From Plantactinospora endophytica (lineage in GTDB: Bacteria > Actinomycetota > Actinomycetes > Mycobacteriales > Micromonosporaceae), in the NCBI RefSeq assembly GCF_016862915.1, contig NZ_BONW01000011.1, positions 1 to 64,000 on the forward strand: a stretch of 64,000 bases of DNA, written 5' to 3'. Under the pieces are notes generated by a model. It made no database searches. It was not told the origin of the DNA and worked only from the letters and a program-made list of their open reading frames with translations. The position numbers and the translations under genes are program-made. Positions 7,130-15,964 of this stretch are shown in pieces (position 1 is the stretch's first letter; each line of letters begins with the position of its first letter).

Positions 7130-9676
7130 TCAGCGCAGCGTCACCTCGGCGACGAGTTGCCGGTGGTGGTCGACCCGGCGCTCCGGCCCGGTCAGCCGGA
7201 CCGGGACCGTGTGCCGGTGCTCGGCGCTGGAGGCGGAGACCCGCAACTCCAGGTCGCCCGGCTCGACCACCCGGTGTCCGAGCCGGCCGGTGAACGAGGA
7301 GAGGTCGGCGTGCACCCGGAAGTCGACCTGCCGGGTCTGGCCCGGCTCGAGCGGCACCCGGGCGTACCCGATCAGTCGGACCACCGGGCGGGTCACCTGG
7401 GCCACCGGGTCGTGCAGGTAGAGCTGCACCACCTCGGTGCCGGCCCGGTCGCCGTCGTTGCGGACCGCGATCGAGACGGTGACGGCGCCGTCCGTCGGCA
7501 CCTGCACCGGCTGGTCGGCGACCGGTGCCGCGCCGTCCACCCGGACCTCCGGCCAGGCGAACTCGGTGTACGACAGGCCGTGGCCGAACGGGAAGAGCGG
7601 GGTCGGGTCGACGCTGCTGACCTCGGTGCGCTGGCCCAGCACCGGATTGAGGTAGGTGTTCGGCTGCCCGCCCGGGGTGCGCGGCACGCTCACCGGCAGC
7701 CGCCCGGACGGGCAGACCGCGCCGCTGAGCACCCGGGCCACCGCCGGCCCGCCCTCCTCACCGGGGAAGAACGCCTGCACCACCGCTGCCAGCCGGTCGA
7801 CGGTGTCGCCGAGCGCGTACGGCCGGCCGGCGAGCAGCACCAGCACCACCGGGGTACCGGTGTCCAGCAGGGCCGCCAGCAGGTCCGCCTGGGCGCCGGG
7901 CAGCCGCAGGTCGTCGGCGTCGCAGCCCTCGCCGGAGGTACCCCGGCCGAAGAGTCCCGCCCGGTCGCCGAGTACCGCGACGCAGACGTCCGCCTCGGCG
8001 GCCACCGCCACCGCCGCGCTGATCGCCTCGGCGTCCAGCTCTGCCGGGCCGTCGACGGTGCCGCCGGGGGCGTACTTGATCGGGGTCTCCGGCAGCTCGG
8101 CCCGGAGCGCGGCCAGCAGGGTGCGGATCTCCACCCCGTCCGGCAGTTCCGGATGCTGCGGACCGACGTGACCGGGGAAGGTGTAGCAGCCGAGCATCCC
8201 GGCGATGTTGTCGGCGAGCGGCCCGACCATCGCGATCCGGCTCTCCGGGCGCAGCGGCAGCGCACCGGAGTTGGCCAGCAGCACCACCGACTCCTCGGCG
8301 AGTTCCCGGGCCAGGGCCCGGCTGGCCGGCGGGTCGAGGTCGATGGAGCCCTCGACGACGTCCGGCAGGTCGCCGTTGCTCCGCCCGGCGACGTCGGCGA
8401 AGGCGGGCGGCACCGGCGACCAGCCGGCGTCGAGCAGACCGAGTTCGCACTTCTGCCGCAGCACCCGGGTCACCGCCCGGTCGACCAGCGACTCCGGCAC
8501 CGTGCCGGCCCGGACCGCCTCGATCAGCGGTTCGCCGTAGGCGTGTGCCGCCGGCAGTTCGACGTCCACCCCGGCGGTGAGGGCGAGCACGGCGGCCTCG
8601 CCCAGGTCGGCGGCGACCTTGTGCAGCCGGTGCAGGAAGCTGATCGCGAAGTAGTCGCCGACGACGGTGCCGGCAAAGCCCCAGCGGTCCCGGAGCAGCG
8701 CGGTGAGCAGTTCCGGGTCGGCGGCCGGCGGGACGCCGTCGACCTCGTTGTAGGCGTGCATCACCGACCTGGCGCCGCCGTCGCGCAGCGCCATCTCGAA
8801 GGGCGGCAGCAGCACGTCGGCCAGCTCCCGGGGACCGGCGCCGACCGGCCCGTGGTTGCGGCCCGCCCGGGAGGCGGAGTATCCGACGAAGTGCTTCAGC
8901 GTGGCGACCACCCCGGCCGCCTCCAGCCCCCGGACGTACGCGGTGCCGATGGTGGCGACCAGGTAGGGGTCCTCGCCGATCGACTCCTCACAGCGCCCCC
9001 AACGCAGGTCCCGGATCACGTCCAGCACCGGCGCCAACCCCTGGTGTACGCCGACCGCCCGCAACGCCGAGCCGATCTGCCCGGCCATCCGCTCGACGAG
9101 CTCGGGGTCGAAGGTCGCGCCCCAGGCCAGCGGCGTGGGGTAGACGGTCGCCTTCCAGGTCATGAAGCCGGTCAGGCACTCCTCGTGCGCGATGGCCGGG
9201 ATGCCGAACCGGCTGGTGGCGACGATCTCCTCCTGCATCCGGGCCAGCGCCCGGGCGCCGAGGGCCGGGTCGACCGGAGCGGTGCCGAACGGCCTGGTGA
9301 GCTGGCCGAGGCCGGCGCTGATCAGGCTGCGCCATTCGGGTGCCCCGTCGGTCATCTCGTGCTGGTGCGGCGCCAGGTCCTCGCCGGTCGAGTCGCCGCC
9401 GACCCAGACGGCGTACAACTGCGCTATCTTCTCTTCGAGCGAGAGCCGGGTGACCAGGTCCTCGACCCGCCGCGCCACGGGCAGGCGCGGGTCCTGCCAG
9501 CACGGCGGGGCGCCGGGAGCGGGGCTGTCGCCGGGCGCTACGTTCTCCGCCGGGGTGGCCGCGGCCGTGCCGAGCGGTCCGTCGTGCGGATGCCCGTCGT
9601 GCACCCCCGTGACCTCAAGCCGCTCGACCCCGGTCGTGGTCCGACGGGCGTCGGCGGCGTTGCGGTTGCTGCTCAC
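7130..9676 (-). CDS. Glycoside hydrolase family 3 beta-glucosidase/beta-xylosidase
   Basis: 848-residue GH3 enzyme hydrolysing beta-linked gluco- or xylo-oligosaccharides. Order of domains: N-terminal TIM barrel (about 50-380, with IAHEECLTG, RDLRWGRCEESIGEDPYLV and KHFVGYS), the nucleophile Asp at about residue 338 in VVGDYFAIS, an alpha/beta sandwich (about 420-640, with EESVVLLANSGALPL and VLGDRAGLFGRGTSGEGCD), and a C-terminal FnIII-like domain (about 690-800). No signal peptide is visible, so it is probably intracellular. GTG 9676 is preceded by a strong AGGAGG at a spacing of about 6 nt. The long upstream region holds palindromic TTTCCGGAA-type motifs shared with the GH43/LacI locus. 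Confidence 0.92.
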   Translation of the reverse strand: MSSNRNAADARRTTTGVERLEVTGVHDGHPHDGPLGTAAATPAENVAPGDSPAPGAPPCWQDPRLPVARRVEDLVTRLSLEEKIAQLYAVWVGGDSTGEDLAPHQHEMTDGAPEWRSLISAGLGQLTRPFGTAPVDPALGARALARMQEEIVATSRFGIPAIAHEECLTGFMTWKATVYPTPLAWGATFDPELVERMAGQIGSALRAVGVHQGLAPVLDVIRDLRWGRCEESIGEDPYLVATIGTAYVRGLEAAGVVATLKHFVGYSASRAGRNHGPVGAGPRELADVLLPPFEMALRDGGARSVMHAYNEVDGVPPAADPELLTALLRDRWGFAGTVVGDYFAISFLHRLHKVAADLGEAAVLALTAGVDVELPAAHAYGEPLIEAVRAGTVPESLVDRAVTRVLRQKCELGLLDAGWSPVPPAFADVAGRSNGDLPDVVEGSIDLDPPASRALARELAEESVVLLANSGALPLRPESRIAMVGPLADNIAGMLGCYTFPGHVGPQHPELPDGVEIRTLLAALRAELPETPIKYAPGGTVDGPAELDAEAISAAVAVAAEADVCVAVLGDRAGLFGRGTSGEGCDADDLRLPGAQADLLAALLDTGTPVVLVLLAGRPYALGDTVDRLAAVVQAFFPGEEGGPAVARVLSGAVCPSGRLPVSVPRTPGGQPNTYLNPVLGQRTEVSSVDPTPLFPFGHGLSYTEFAWPEVRVDGAAPVADQPVQVPTDGAVTVSIAVRNDGDRAGTEVVQLYLHDPVAQVTRPVVRLIGYARVPLEPGQTRQVDFRVHADLSSFTGRLGHRVVEPGDLELRVSASSAEHRHTVPVRLTGPERRVDHHRQLVAEVTLR

Positions 9677-10311
9677 GAGCAGCCTCCTGTCGCTTGTTGC
9701 TGACCTCTTCAAGATCCGCCGCACGTCGTTGTGAGGATGTGGACGCGGGCGCACGTTACTTCCGACATGTTTCCGGAAAGTCCGGCCCGCGTCGAGAGGG
9801 TACTCAGACCGAAAGTAGCTCGCAAAGTTTCCGAAGGACGCCGCCCTTGACCGTTCGTTCACAGAGTCGTAGCGTGCGCCGCATCACGGCGAATTATCGG
9901 GCCGACACCGAAAGTTTGCGGATCGTTCGACTCCGCCCGGTCCGGGCGATGCCGGGTGCCACGAGCGCCTCGCACTCGCGGCGGTGCTCGGAAGGGATGA
10001 CGGCTCATGCGACGACCTCGGGAACAGCAGCACCGTATCCCACCGAGCCGGCTCGGCGAGAGTGATGATCATCTCCGATCGATCGGGCGGGCGTCCTGTC
10101 TGAACACCTTCAGGTGGGGCGTGGCCGTGCTCCGGTGACGGGCGGGCGGGGGAACCCGCCGAGGACGCGGGCGAGTCGGCCGGGCGGGGACTGGCTCGCC
10201 CGCCCTCGGTGGAGCTGATCTAGACCGCCCCCGACGGCGGTGATACATTGATAGTCATCTCTATCTCGTCGGGCAGTGGTGCCTGCGGAAGAGTCCGCCT
10301 GGAGGTGCGGC
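9677..10311. promoter_or_regulatory. 635-bp divergent regulatory region between GH3 and the PQQ dehydrogenase
   Basis: Non-coding by codon pattern on both strands and locally lower in G+C (9720-9930). It contains a perfect palindrome TTTCCGGAAA (9770-9779), a related TTTCCGAA (9828-9835), several CGAAAGT/GTTCG motifs up to 9935, a GC-rich structured stretch (10130-10215) and an inverted repeat GATAG-N6-CTATC (10250-10265) 46 bp before the dehydrogenase ATG. The first motifs suit a LacI-type repressor of the GH3 gene; the last suits control of the dehydrogenase. No regulator gene lies inside. Confidence 0.4.
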
Positions 10312-11814
10312 ATGAGGAGTAGTCGGCTTCTCGTCACGGGTACGGCGTTGGCCGTCGTACTCGGCGGCGCCGGATTCGCCGTCGCGGACACCACGTCCGG
10401 GCCCGGCGGCGGAGCGGGGGTGCTGGCCGCCGGCGAGTTCGACTTCAGCCGCCCGCAGACCGTCGCCACCAACCTCGCGGCGCCCTGGGGGATGGCCTTC
10501 CTGCCGGACGGCAGCGCGCTGGTCGCCGAGCGGGACACCGCCCGGGTCGTGCAGGTCCGCCCCGGGCAGACGGCACAGCAGGTGGCCACCATCTCCGGTG
10601 TCTCGCCGGGCGGCGAGGCCGGGCTGCTCGGCCTGGCGGTCTCGCCGACCTACGCCAGCGACCGCTACGTGTACGCGTACTTCACCTCGGCCAGCGACAA
10701 CCGGATCGTCCGGTTCCGGCTCGACGCCCCGCAGACCCAGACGCCGATCCTCACCGGGCTGGCCCGGGCCAACTTCCACGACGGTGGCCGGATCGCGTTC
10801 GGCCCCGACGGCATGCTCTACGCCGGTGTCGGCGACGCCGGCCAGACCGCCAACTCGCAGAACCCGTCCAGCCGGAACGGCAAGATCCTCCGGATGCGGC
10901 CGGACGGCAGCGCACCGCCGGACAACCCGACCGCCGGGTCGCTGGTCTACAGCCTTGGCCACCGCAACGTGCAGGGCCTCGCCTGGGACGCCCAGGGCCG
11001 GCTCTACGCCAGCGAGTTCGGGCAGAACAGCTGGGACGAGGTCAACTACATCGTGCCGGGCGGCAACTACGGCTGGCCCACAGTGGAGGGCCAGGGCAAC
11101 GACCCCCGGTTCCGCAACCCGATCGTCACCTGGACGACTGCCGAGGCGTCGCCGAGCGGTGCCACCATCGACGGCAACATGCTGTTCGTCGCCGCGCTGC
11201 GCGGCACCCGGCTCTGGCAGGTACCGCTCAACGGCAGCGGCGGGGTGGCCGGCAGCCCGACCGCCCAGCTCACCGGCCAGTACGGTCGGCTGCGTACCGT
11301 CGAACGCGCCCCCGACGGCTCGCTCTGGGTGGCCACCAGCAACCGGGACGGTCGCGGCTCGCCGGCCGCCACCGACGACCGGATCCTCCGCTTCCCGCCG
11401 GTCGGCGCCACCCCGACGCCGACCGGGCCCACCCGGCCGCCGACCACCTCGCCGACGCCGAGCGTCCCGCCGACAGTGCCGCCGACCACCACCCCGCCGC
11501 CGACCAGCGGTGCCTGCACCGCCACCTACCGCCAGGTCAACCAGTGGAACGGCGGCTTCCAGGGCGAGGTGACGGTACGCAACAACGGCACCGCCACGCT
11601 GAACGGCTGGACCGTACGCTGGACCTTCGCCAACGGCCAGACCATCAGCCAGCTCTGGAGCGGCCAACTGACCGCCAGCGGTTCCTCGATCACGGTCCGG
11701 AACGTGAGCTGGAACGGCACCCTCGGCGCCAACGGCTCGGCCACCTTCGGCTTCAACGGCTCGTGGACCGGGACGAACACCCCGCCGACCAACATCACCT
11801 GTACCAGCCCCTGA
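10312..11814 (+). CDS. Secreted PQQ-type sugar dehydrogenase with CBM2 cellulose-binding module
   Basis: 500 aa, exported. Signal peptide: MRSS, hydrophobic VTGTALAVVLGGAGFA, then a VADT cleavage region (about 1-26). Residues 45-360 form a six-blade propeller of the soluble aldose sugar dehydrogenase/GDSH type: APWGMAFLPDGSALVAERD, GGEAGLLGLAVSP, ANFHDGGRIAFGPDGMLYAGVGD, HRNVQGLAWD, GGNYGWP. A Pro/Thr linker (362-398) leads to a family 2 carbohydrate-binding module (400-500) with ATYRQVNQWNGGFQGEVTVRN and TCTSP end. It oxidises sugars or oligosaccharides at insoluble polysaccharide. Start ATG 10312 has TGGAGG about 6 nt upstream. A terminator follows at 11821-11857. Confidence 0.88.
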   Translation: MRSSRLLVTGTALAVVLGGAGFAVADTTSGPGGGAGVLAAGEFDFSRPQTVATNLAAPWGMAFLPDGSALVAERDTARVVQVRPGQTAQQVATISGVSPGGEAGLLGLAVSPTYASDRYVYAYFTSASDNRIVRFRLDAPQTQTPILTGLARANFHDGGRIAFGPDGMLYAGVGDAGQTANSQNPSSRNGKILRMRPDGSAPPDNPTAGSLVYSLGHRNVQGLAWDAQGRLYASEFGQNSWDEVNYIVPGGNYGWPTVEGQGNDPRFRNPIVTWTTAEASPSGATIDGNMLFVAALRGTRLWQVPLNGSGGVAGSPTAQLTGQYGRLRTVERAPDGSLWVATSNRDGRGSPAATDDRILRFPPVGATPTPTGPTRPPTTSPTPSVPPTVPPTTTPPPTSGACTATYRQVNQWNGGFQGEVTVRNNGTATLNGWTVRWTFANGQTISQLWSGQLTASGSSITVRNVSWNGTLGANGSATFGFNGSWTGTNTPPTNITCTSP

Positions 11815-11820
11815 GAACGT

Positions 11821-11857
11821 GGTCGGCGGTGGTCTGGGCGACCGGCCACCGCCGACC
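11821..11857. terminator. Terminator hairpin between converging genes
   Basis: Stem GGTCGGCGGTGG (11821-11832) pairs with CCACCGCCGACC (11846-11857) around a 13-nt loop, 6 bp after the dehydrogenase stop and before the converging MFS stop. Confidence 0.6.
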
Positions 11858-11895
11858 GGTCGGTTCCCCGCACCCGCGCTTTCCCGGGACCGCCG

Positions 11896-13200
11896 TCATC
11901 CCACAGTGGAGTCCGCCGCCCCTACCGGGACGAGTTCCGGGCGGGGCTGGCGGATCGGGGTGCGGGTGGCGACGGCGGCGATGCCGAGGCAGACCAGGCC
12001 GGCGGCGAGGCAGACCGGCGCGGTGCCGTACCGGGCCACCGCACCGGTCAGCACGGCCGCGCCGAGCGGGCCGAGCGCGGAGTGCAGAGTCCAGAACGCC
12101 GAGGTCACCCGGCCGAGCAACCGGTCCGGGGTGACCTGCTGGCGCAGCGACATCGAGCAGATCCCGGCCAGGCTGGTGCCGAACGTGTACCCGGCCACCA
12201 GCAGCGCCAGCGCCGGTACGTCCCGGGTCAGTCCGACCCCGGCCACCGCCAGTCCGCTCAGCGCGTACGCCCCGATCCAGCAGGCGCCGAAGCCCAGCGA
12301 CCGGCGTACCGGCGCGACCAGTAGCGCGGCCACGATCGTGCCGCCGGCCGCCGCCGCGAGTACCTGCCCGACGGCGCCGTCCGACCTCCCCAGGTCGTGC
12401 TTGACGTGGTAGATGAACACGTCGGTCAACCCGATGGTGAGGAAGGTCAGGAACGACAGCAGTACCGTCAGCGCCCGCAGCACCGGATGCCGCCAGAGGA
12501 ACCGCGCCCCGACCAGCAGATCCGACCAGCCGGCCCGACAATTCCGACCGGCCCGATCCGCCCCGTCCGCCCCGGCGGGCTCGTCGGCGTGATCGGCCGG
12601 AGGGGTTGCCGGGGCGCGGAGTCGGACGAGGCATAGGCCGAGCGCGGAGAGGGCGAAGGTGCCGGCGTCGACGGCGAGCGCGGTGGCCGGCCCGACTGCG
12701 GCGGAGAGCAGTCCGGCCAGTACCGGTCCGAGGATCCCGGCCGCCGCGTAGCTGGCGTAGAGCTGGCCGTTCGCCCGGGTGATCCGGTCCGGGGCGACCA
12801 GTGCCGGGACGGCGGCCACGTAGCCGACCTGGAAGACCATCCCGACGGCGGCGCAGGCCGGCGCGACCAGGTAGAGCAGCCAGAGCTGCGGCCCGAACAG
12901 CCAGACCAGCGGGATACTGGCGTACCCGACCGCCCGGAACAGGTCGCAGCCGAGCAGCAGTCGCCGCCGGTCCACCCGGTCGACCAGGTAGCCGGCGAAG
13001 ATCCCGGCCCCGACCGACGCCGCCCCGACCAGCCCGGTCAGCAGCCCCATCCGGGCCACCGACCCGGTCGCGTGCAGCACCAGCAGCGGTACGGCGAGCA
13101 GCGAGAACGAGTCGCCGAGGGCGGAGAGCGCCTGCCCGGCCCAGAACAGCGGGAAGTCGCGGCGGCGCAGTGCCCCGGCGCCCGGCGGTGCGGTGCTCAC
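11896..13200 (-). CDS. MFS transporter (DHA3/MefA-like)
   Basis: 434 aa with about 12 hydrophobic helices. N-terminal RRRDFPLFWAGQALSALGDSFSLLAVPLLV is typical of the DHA3 exporter family; YLVDRVDRRRLLLGCDLFRAV is the loop 2-3 motif. A central Asp/Ala/Gly-rich loop (about 210-225) joins the halves. GTG 13200 overlaps the TGA of the Clp-N/HTH gene by 4 bp, so both belong to one operon driven from the palindrome-bearing promoter at 13975-14026. It probably exports a compound sensed by its regulator; the substrate is unknown. Confidence 0.85.
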   Translation of the reverse strand: MSTAPPGAGALRRRDFPLFWAGQALSALGDSFSLLAVPLLVLHATGSVARMGLLTGLVGAASVGAGIFAGYLVDRVDRRRLLLGCDLFRAVGYASIPLVWLFGPQLWLLYLVAPACAAVGMVFQVGYVAAVPALVAPDRITRANGQLYASYAAAGILGPVLAGLLSAAVGPATALAVDAGTFALSALGLCLVRLRAPATPPADHADEPAGADGADRAGRNCRAGWSDLLVGARFLWRHPVLRALTVLLSFLTFLTIGLTDVFIYHVKHDLGRSDGAVGQVLAAAAGGTIVAALLVAPVRRSLGFGACWIGAYALSGLAVAGVGLTRDVPALALLVAGYTFGTSLAGICSMSLRQQVTPDRLLGRVTSAFWTLHSALGPLGAAVLTGAVARYGTAPVCLAAGLVCLGIAAVATRTPIRQPRPELVPVGAADSTVG

Positions 13201-13973
13201 CTGCCGGAGCTGGCCGACCGGGGCAGGCCACGGAGGGTGTCGACGATCCACTCCTCGGCTCGGTCCCGGGTCACGCCGAGCCCGACCAGGATCCGGGCGC
13301 CCGGCTCGTCCTCGGTGGCCAGCAGGCCGAGCAGGAGGTGCTCGGTGCCGACGTAGTTGTGGCCGAGCCGCAGCGCCTCCTGGAAGGTGCGGTCCCGGAC
13401 CCGCTTGGCCCCCGGGGAGAACGGCAGGTGGTCGGGAACAGCGGAGTCGGGCTGGTCGGTAGCGGAGGAGCCGGGCTCGGTAGCGCTCGCCCGGCCGGTG
13501 GCACTGGAGACGCCGGCCCGGATCTGCGCGGCGGAGACGCCCAGCGCGGTGATCGCCCGACCGGCCAGGCCGTCGGGTTCGTGCAGGATGCCCAGCAGCA
13601 GGTGTTCGGTGCCGACCTCGGCCCCGCCCGCGCTCCGGGCCTCGGCCTGCGCCTGCCGCACCACGTGCCGGGCCCGGTCGGTGAACCGGGCGAAGGCGCT
13701 GGCCGGGATCGGCTCGTCCTGCTCGGACTTCCGGGTCACGAAGCGCTTCTGCACGGCCTGCTTGGTGACGCCCATGTGCTGGCCGATCTCGGTCCACGAG
13801 GCGCCGGAACGCCGCGCCTGGTCGACGAAGTGTCCGATCAGGTGGTCGGCGAGATCGCCGAGGTACTCGCCGACCAGCACCGCGTCGGTGAGCCGCTCCA
13901 GGGCGTCGCCGCCGGGGTGCTGGCGGCGGACGTACGCGATGAGGTCGTCGAGGCGTACCGGCAGTCGCTCCAT
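13197..13973 (-). CDS. Clp N-domain protein with HTH, probable autoregulated transcription factor
   Basis: 258 aa. Residues 1-50 are helical; SWTEIGQHMGVTKQAVQKRF (about 58-78) is a helix-turn-helix. Two Clp N-repeat blocks follow: FTDRARHVVRQAQAEARSAGGAEVGTEHLLLGIL (about 97-130) and FSPGAKRVRDRTFQEALRLGHNYVGTEHLLLGLL (about 192-225). No ATPase domain is present, so it is not a Clp chaperone. Two palindromes with GTCAACC arms lie immediately upstream and overlap the deduced -35 and -10 elements, which argues for autorepression. It is first gene of an operon with an MFS exporter. The ligand or signal is unknown. Confidence 0.8.
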   Translation of the reverse strand: MERLPVRLDDLIAYVRRQHPGGDALERLTDAVLVGEYLGDLADHLIGHFVDQARRSGASWTEIGQHMGVTKQAVQKRFVTRKSEQDEPIPASAFARFTDRARHVVRQAQAEARSAGGAEVGTEHLLLGILHEPDGLAGRAITALGVSAAQIRAGVSSATGRASATEPGSSATDQPDSAVPDHLPFSPGAKRVRDRTFQEALRLGHNYVGTEHLLLGLLATEDEPGARILVGLGVTRDRAEEWIVDTLRGLPRSASSGR

Positions 13974-13974
13974 G

Positions 13975-14026
13975 CGTCAACCGTAGGTTGACGACAGGCG
14001 CATCGTCAACCCGTGGTTGACGATGC
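13975..14026 (-). promoter_or_regulatory. Two palindromic operators overlapping a leaderless promoter
   Basis: Operator 1: CGTCAACC, 3 nt, GGTTGACG (13975-13993). Operator 2: the same arms at 14004-14022, extended outward to perfect 12-nt arms (14000-14026, arm GCATCGTCAACC). Centres are 29 bp apart. On the minus strand TTGACG (14009-14004) and TACGGT (13985-13980) are 18 nt apart, placing the transcription start at or next to the ATG at 13973. The -35 lies in operator 2 and the -10 in operator 1, so binding would block the promoter. Confidence 0.7.
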
Positions 14027-14075
14027 GAGTCCTGGAGTCATGCCGGTAGGACGGACGACCCCTTGCCGCCCGGAG

Positions 14076-14564
14076 TCAGGCAGGTACGACGGACGATCCC
14101 CGCCGCCCGGCGGACGCCTCCCGCAGCCCCCGGACGGCGAGCTGGTCCGCCCGCTCGTTCTCGGGATGCCCGGCGTGCCCCTTCACCCAGTGCCAGCGCA
14201 CCTGGTGACGGCCGGCGGCGGCCTCCAGCCGCTGCCACAGGTCGGCGTTCTTGACCGGCTGCTTCGCGGCGGTCTGCCAGCCGTTGCGCTTCCAGTTCGG
14301 CAGCCACTTGGTGATGCCGTCCCGCACGTACGTGCTGTCGACGTAGATCTGCACCGACACCGGGCGGGTCAGGCTCTCCAGGGCCTGGATCGCCGCCATC
14401 AGCTCCATCCGGTTGTTGGTGGTGGGCGTCGCCTCGCCACCGCAGATCTCCCGCTCCCGGGTGCCGTACCGGAGCACCGCGCCCCAGCCGCCCGGGCCGG
14501 GGTTGCCGCTGCACGCGCCGTCGGTGTAGATCTGCACGACCTGTTCGGCCCCGTGGTCTGTCAC
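14076..14564 (-). CDS. rnhA: Ribonuclease HI
   Basis: 162-residue RNase HI that cleaves the RNA strand of RNA-DNA hybrids. The catalytic set is complete: Asp15 in [17 protein letters not shown], Glu54 in [10 protein letters not shown], Asp76 in IYVDSTYV, Asp140 in ENERADQLA, plus the flexible-loop His130 in [14 protein letters not shown]. The basic-protrusion region reads [23 protein letters not shown] 14564 follows TATCGT by 6 nt, so it is leaderless. It stands alone between the Clp-N/HTH operon and the GH1 operon. Confidence 0.95.
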   Translation of the reverse strand: MTDHGAEQVVQIYTDGACSGNPGPGGWGAVLRYGTREREICGGEATPTTNNRMELMAAIQALESLTRPVSVQIYVDSTYVRDGITKWLPNWKRNGWQTAAKQPVKNADLWQRLEAAAGRHQVRWHWVKGHAGHPENERADQLAVRGLREASAGRRGSSVVPA

Positions 14565-14680
14565 CCCGGCACGATACCCAGTCCGCTCCGGACGGGGTCG
14601 GGTGCCCGTCCGCGCGGGGGTTCCCGGGTGGAGCGCGGCGGACTACAGTGCGAGGAACTTTCATGTCCTAGGGGTGGTGA

Positions 14681-15964
14681 ATGGCGTTCACCTGGGGCGT
14701 TTCCACGTCCGCGTACCAGATCGAGGGCGGGGTGACCGTCGGCGGTCGCGGGCCGTCGATCTGGGACACCTTCACCCACCGGCCCGGCCGGGTGCGCGAC
14801 GGCAGCACCGGCGACGTCGCCTGCGACCACCTGCACCGGTACGCCGACGACGTCGAACTGATGGCCGGACTGGGCGTGTCGGCGTACCGGTTCTCGGTCG
14901 CCTGGCCGCGCATCCAGCCGGACGGCACCGGCCCGGCCAACCCGGCGGGCCTGGCGTTCTACGACCGGCTGGTGGACACCCTGCTGGCCAACGGCATCGA
15001 CCCGGTCCTGACCCTCTACCACTGGGATCTGCCGCAGGCGCTGGAAGCCGACGGCGGCTGGCTGAACCGGGACACCGCGTACCGCTTCGCCGACTACGCC
15101 GGACTGGTCGCGACGGCGCTCGGCGACCGGATCCGGCTCTGGATCACGCTCAACGAGCCGTTCATCCACCTGAGCCTCGGCTACGGCACCGGCGAGTACG
15201 CCCCCGGCCACACGCACCTCTTCGACGCGCTGCCGGTGGCCCACCACCAACTGCTGGGCCACGGGCTGGCCGTCGCCGCGCTGCGGGACCGGGGCGCGGC
15301 GGCGGTGGGCATCACCAACAACTACACGCCGGTCTGGCCGCAGGGGGAGACCGAGGCCGACCTGGTCGCCGCGGCGACGTACGACGCCCTGCACAACCGG
15401 CTCTGCACCGACCCGCTGTTCGGGCGTGGCTACCCCGCGCTGGGACTCGACGCCCCGGTCGTCCGGGACGGCGACCTCGACCTCATCGCCGCGCCACTCG
15501 ACATGCTGGGCGTCAACTACTACAACCCGACCGGAATCCGGGCGCCGTCGTCCCCGGAGAGCCCGATGCCGTTCGAGATCGTGCCGCTGACCGGCTATCC
15601 GACGACCGACTTCGGCTGGCCCGTCGTCCCGGACGGGCTGACCGAACTGCTCCTCGGACTCGCCGGGGAGTACGGCGACGCCCTGCCGCCGATCTACGTC
15701 ACCGAGAGCGGCTGCGCGTACGACGGCGTCGACGACCCGCAGCGGGTGAGCTATCTGGACGGTCACGTCCGGGCCGTCCGGTCCGCGATGGCGGCCGGTG
15801 TCGACGTACGCGGCTACTTCGTCTGGTCCCTGCTCGACAACTTCGAGTGGGCGGAGGGCTTCACCAAACGGTTCGGGCTGGTACACGTCGACTTCGAGAC
15901 ACAGGTGCGTACCCCGAAGACCTCGTACGCCTGGTACCGGGATCTCATCAGAGCCTCCCGATGA
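14681..15964 (+). CDS. Glycoside hydrolase family 1 beta-glucosidase
   Basis: 427-residue intracellular GH1 TIM-barrel enzyme. FTWGVSTSAYQIEGGV is the N-terminal signature; acid/base Glu at about residue 159 in TLNEPF; nucleophile Glu at about residue 341 in YVTESGCAYDG (usually TENG; the Ser is a known variation). WSLLDNFEWAEGFTKRFGLVHVDF is the C-terminal block binding the glycone sugar. GGGGTGGTGA gives the ribosome binding site before ATG 14681. Its TGA overlaps the ATG of the next gene, a sugar-type transporter, so imported beta-glucosides are probably split by this enzyme. Confidence 0.95.
   Translation: MAFTWGVSTSAYQIEGGVTVGGRGPSIWDTFTHRPGRVRDGSTGDVACDHLHRYADDVELMAGLGVSAYRFSVAWPRIQPDGTGPANPAGLAFYDRLVDTLLANGIDPVLTLYHWDLPQALEADGGWLNRDTAYRFADYAGLVATALGDRIRLWITLNEPFIHLSLGYGTGEYAPGHTHLFDALPVAHHQLLGHGLAVAALRDRGAAAVGITNNYTPVWPQGETEADLVAAATYDALHNRLCTDPLFGRGYPALGLDAPVVRDGDLDLIAAPLDMLGVNYYNPTGIRAPSSPESPMPFEIVPLTGYPTTDFGWPVVPDGLTELLLGLAGEYGDALPPIYVTESGCAYDGVDDPQRVSYLDGHVRAVRSAMAAGVDVRGYFVWSLLDNFEWAEGFTKRFGLVHVDFETQVRTPKTSYAWYRDLIRASR

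Noticed and set aside
6899-9703. Long open frame of 934 codons on the plus strand across the GH3 region
   Set aside because: It is antisense to a GH3 enzyme with complete family motifs; its product is Arg/Pro/Gly/His rich without any domain. Long antisense frames are expected at this G+C content.
9694-10065. Small plus-strand gene of 123 codons between GH3 and the dehydrogenase
   Set aside because: No third-position GC bias, no ribosome binding site, Ser/Arg-rich product without motif, and overlap with palindromic regulatory motifs.
10075-10260. Possible riboswitch (c-di-AMP ydaO-like) before the secreted dehydrogenase
   Set aside because: GC-rich hairpins and a GGGGGAACCCGCC stretch were noted, but the full consensus could not be matched by eye. 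An Infernal search with the ydaO model would decide.
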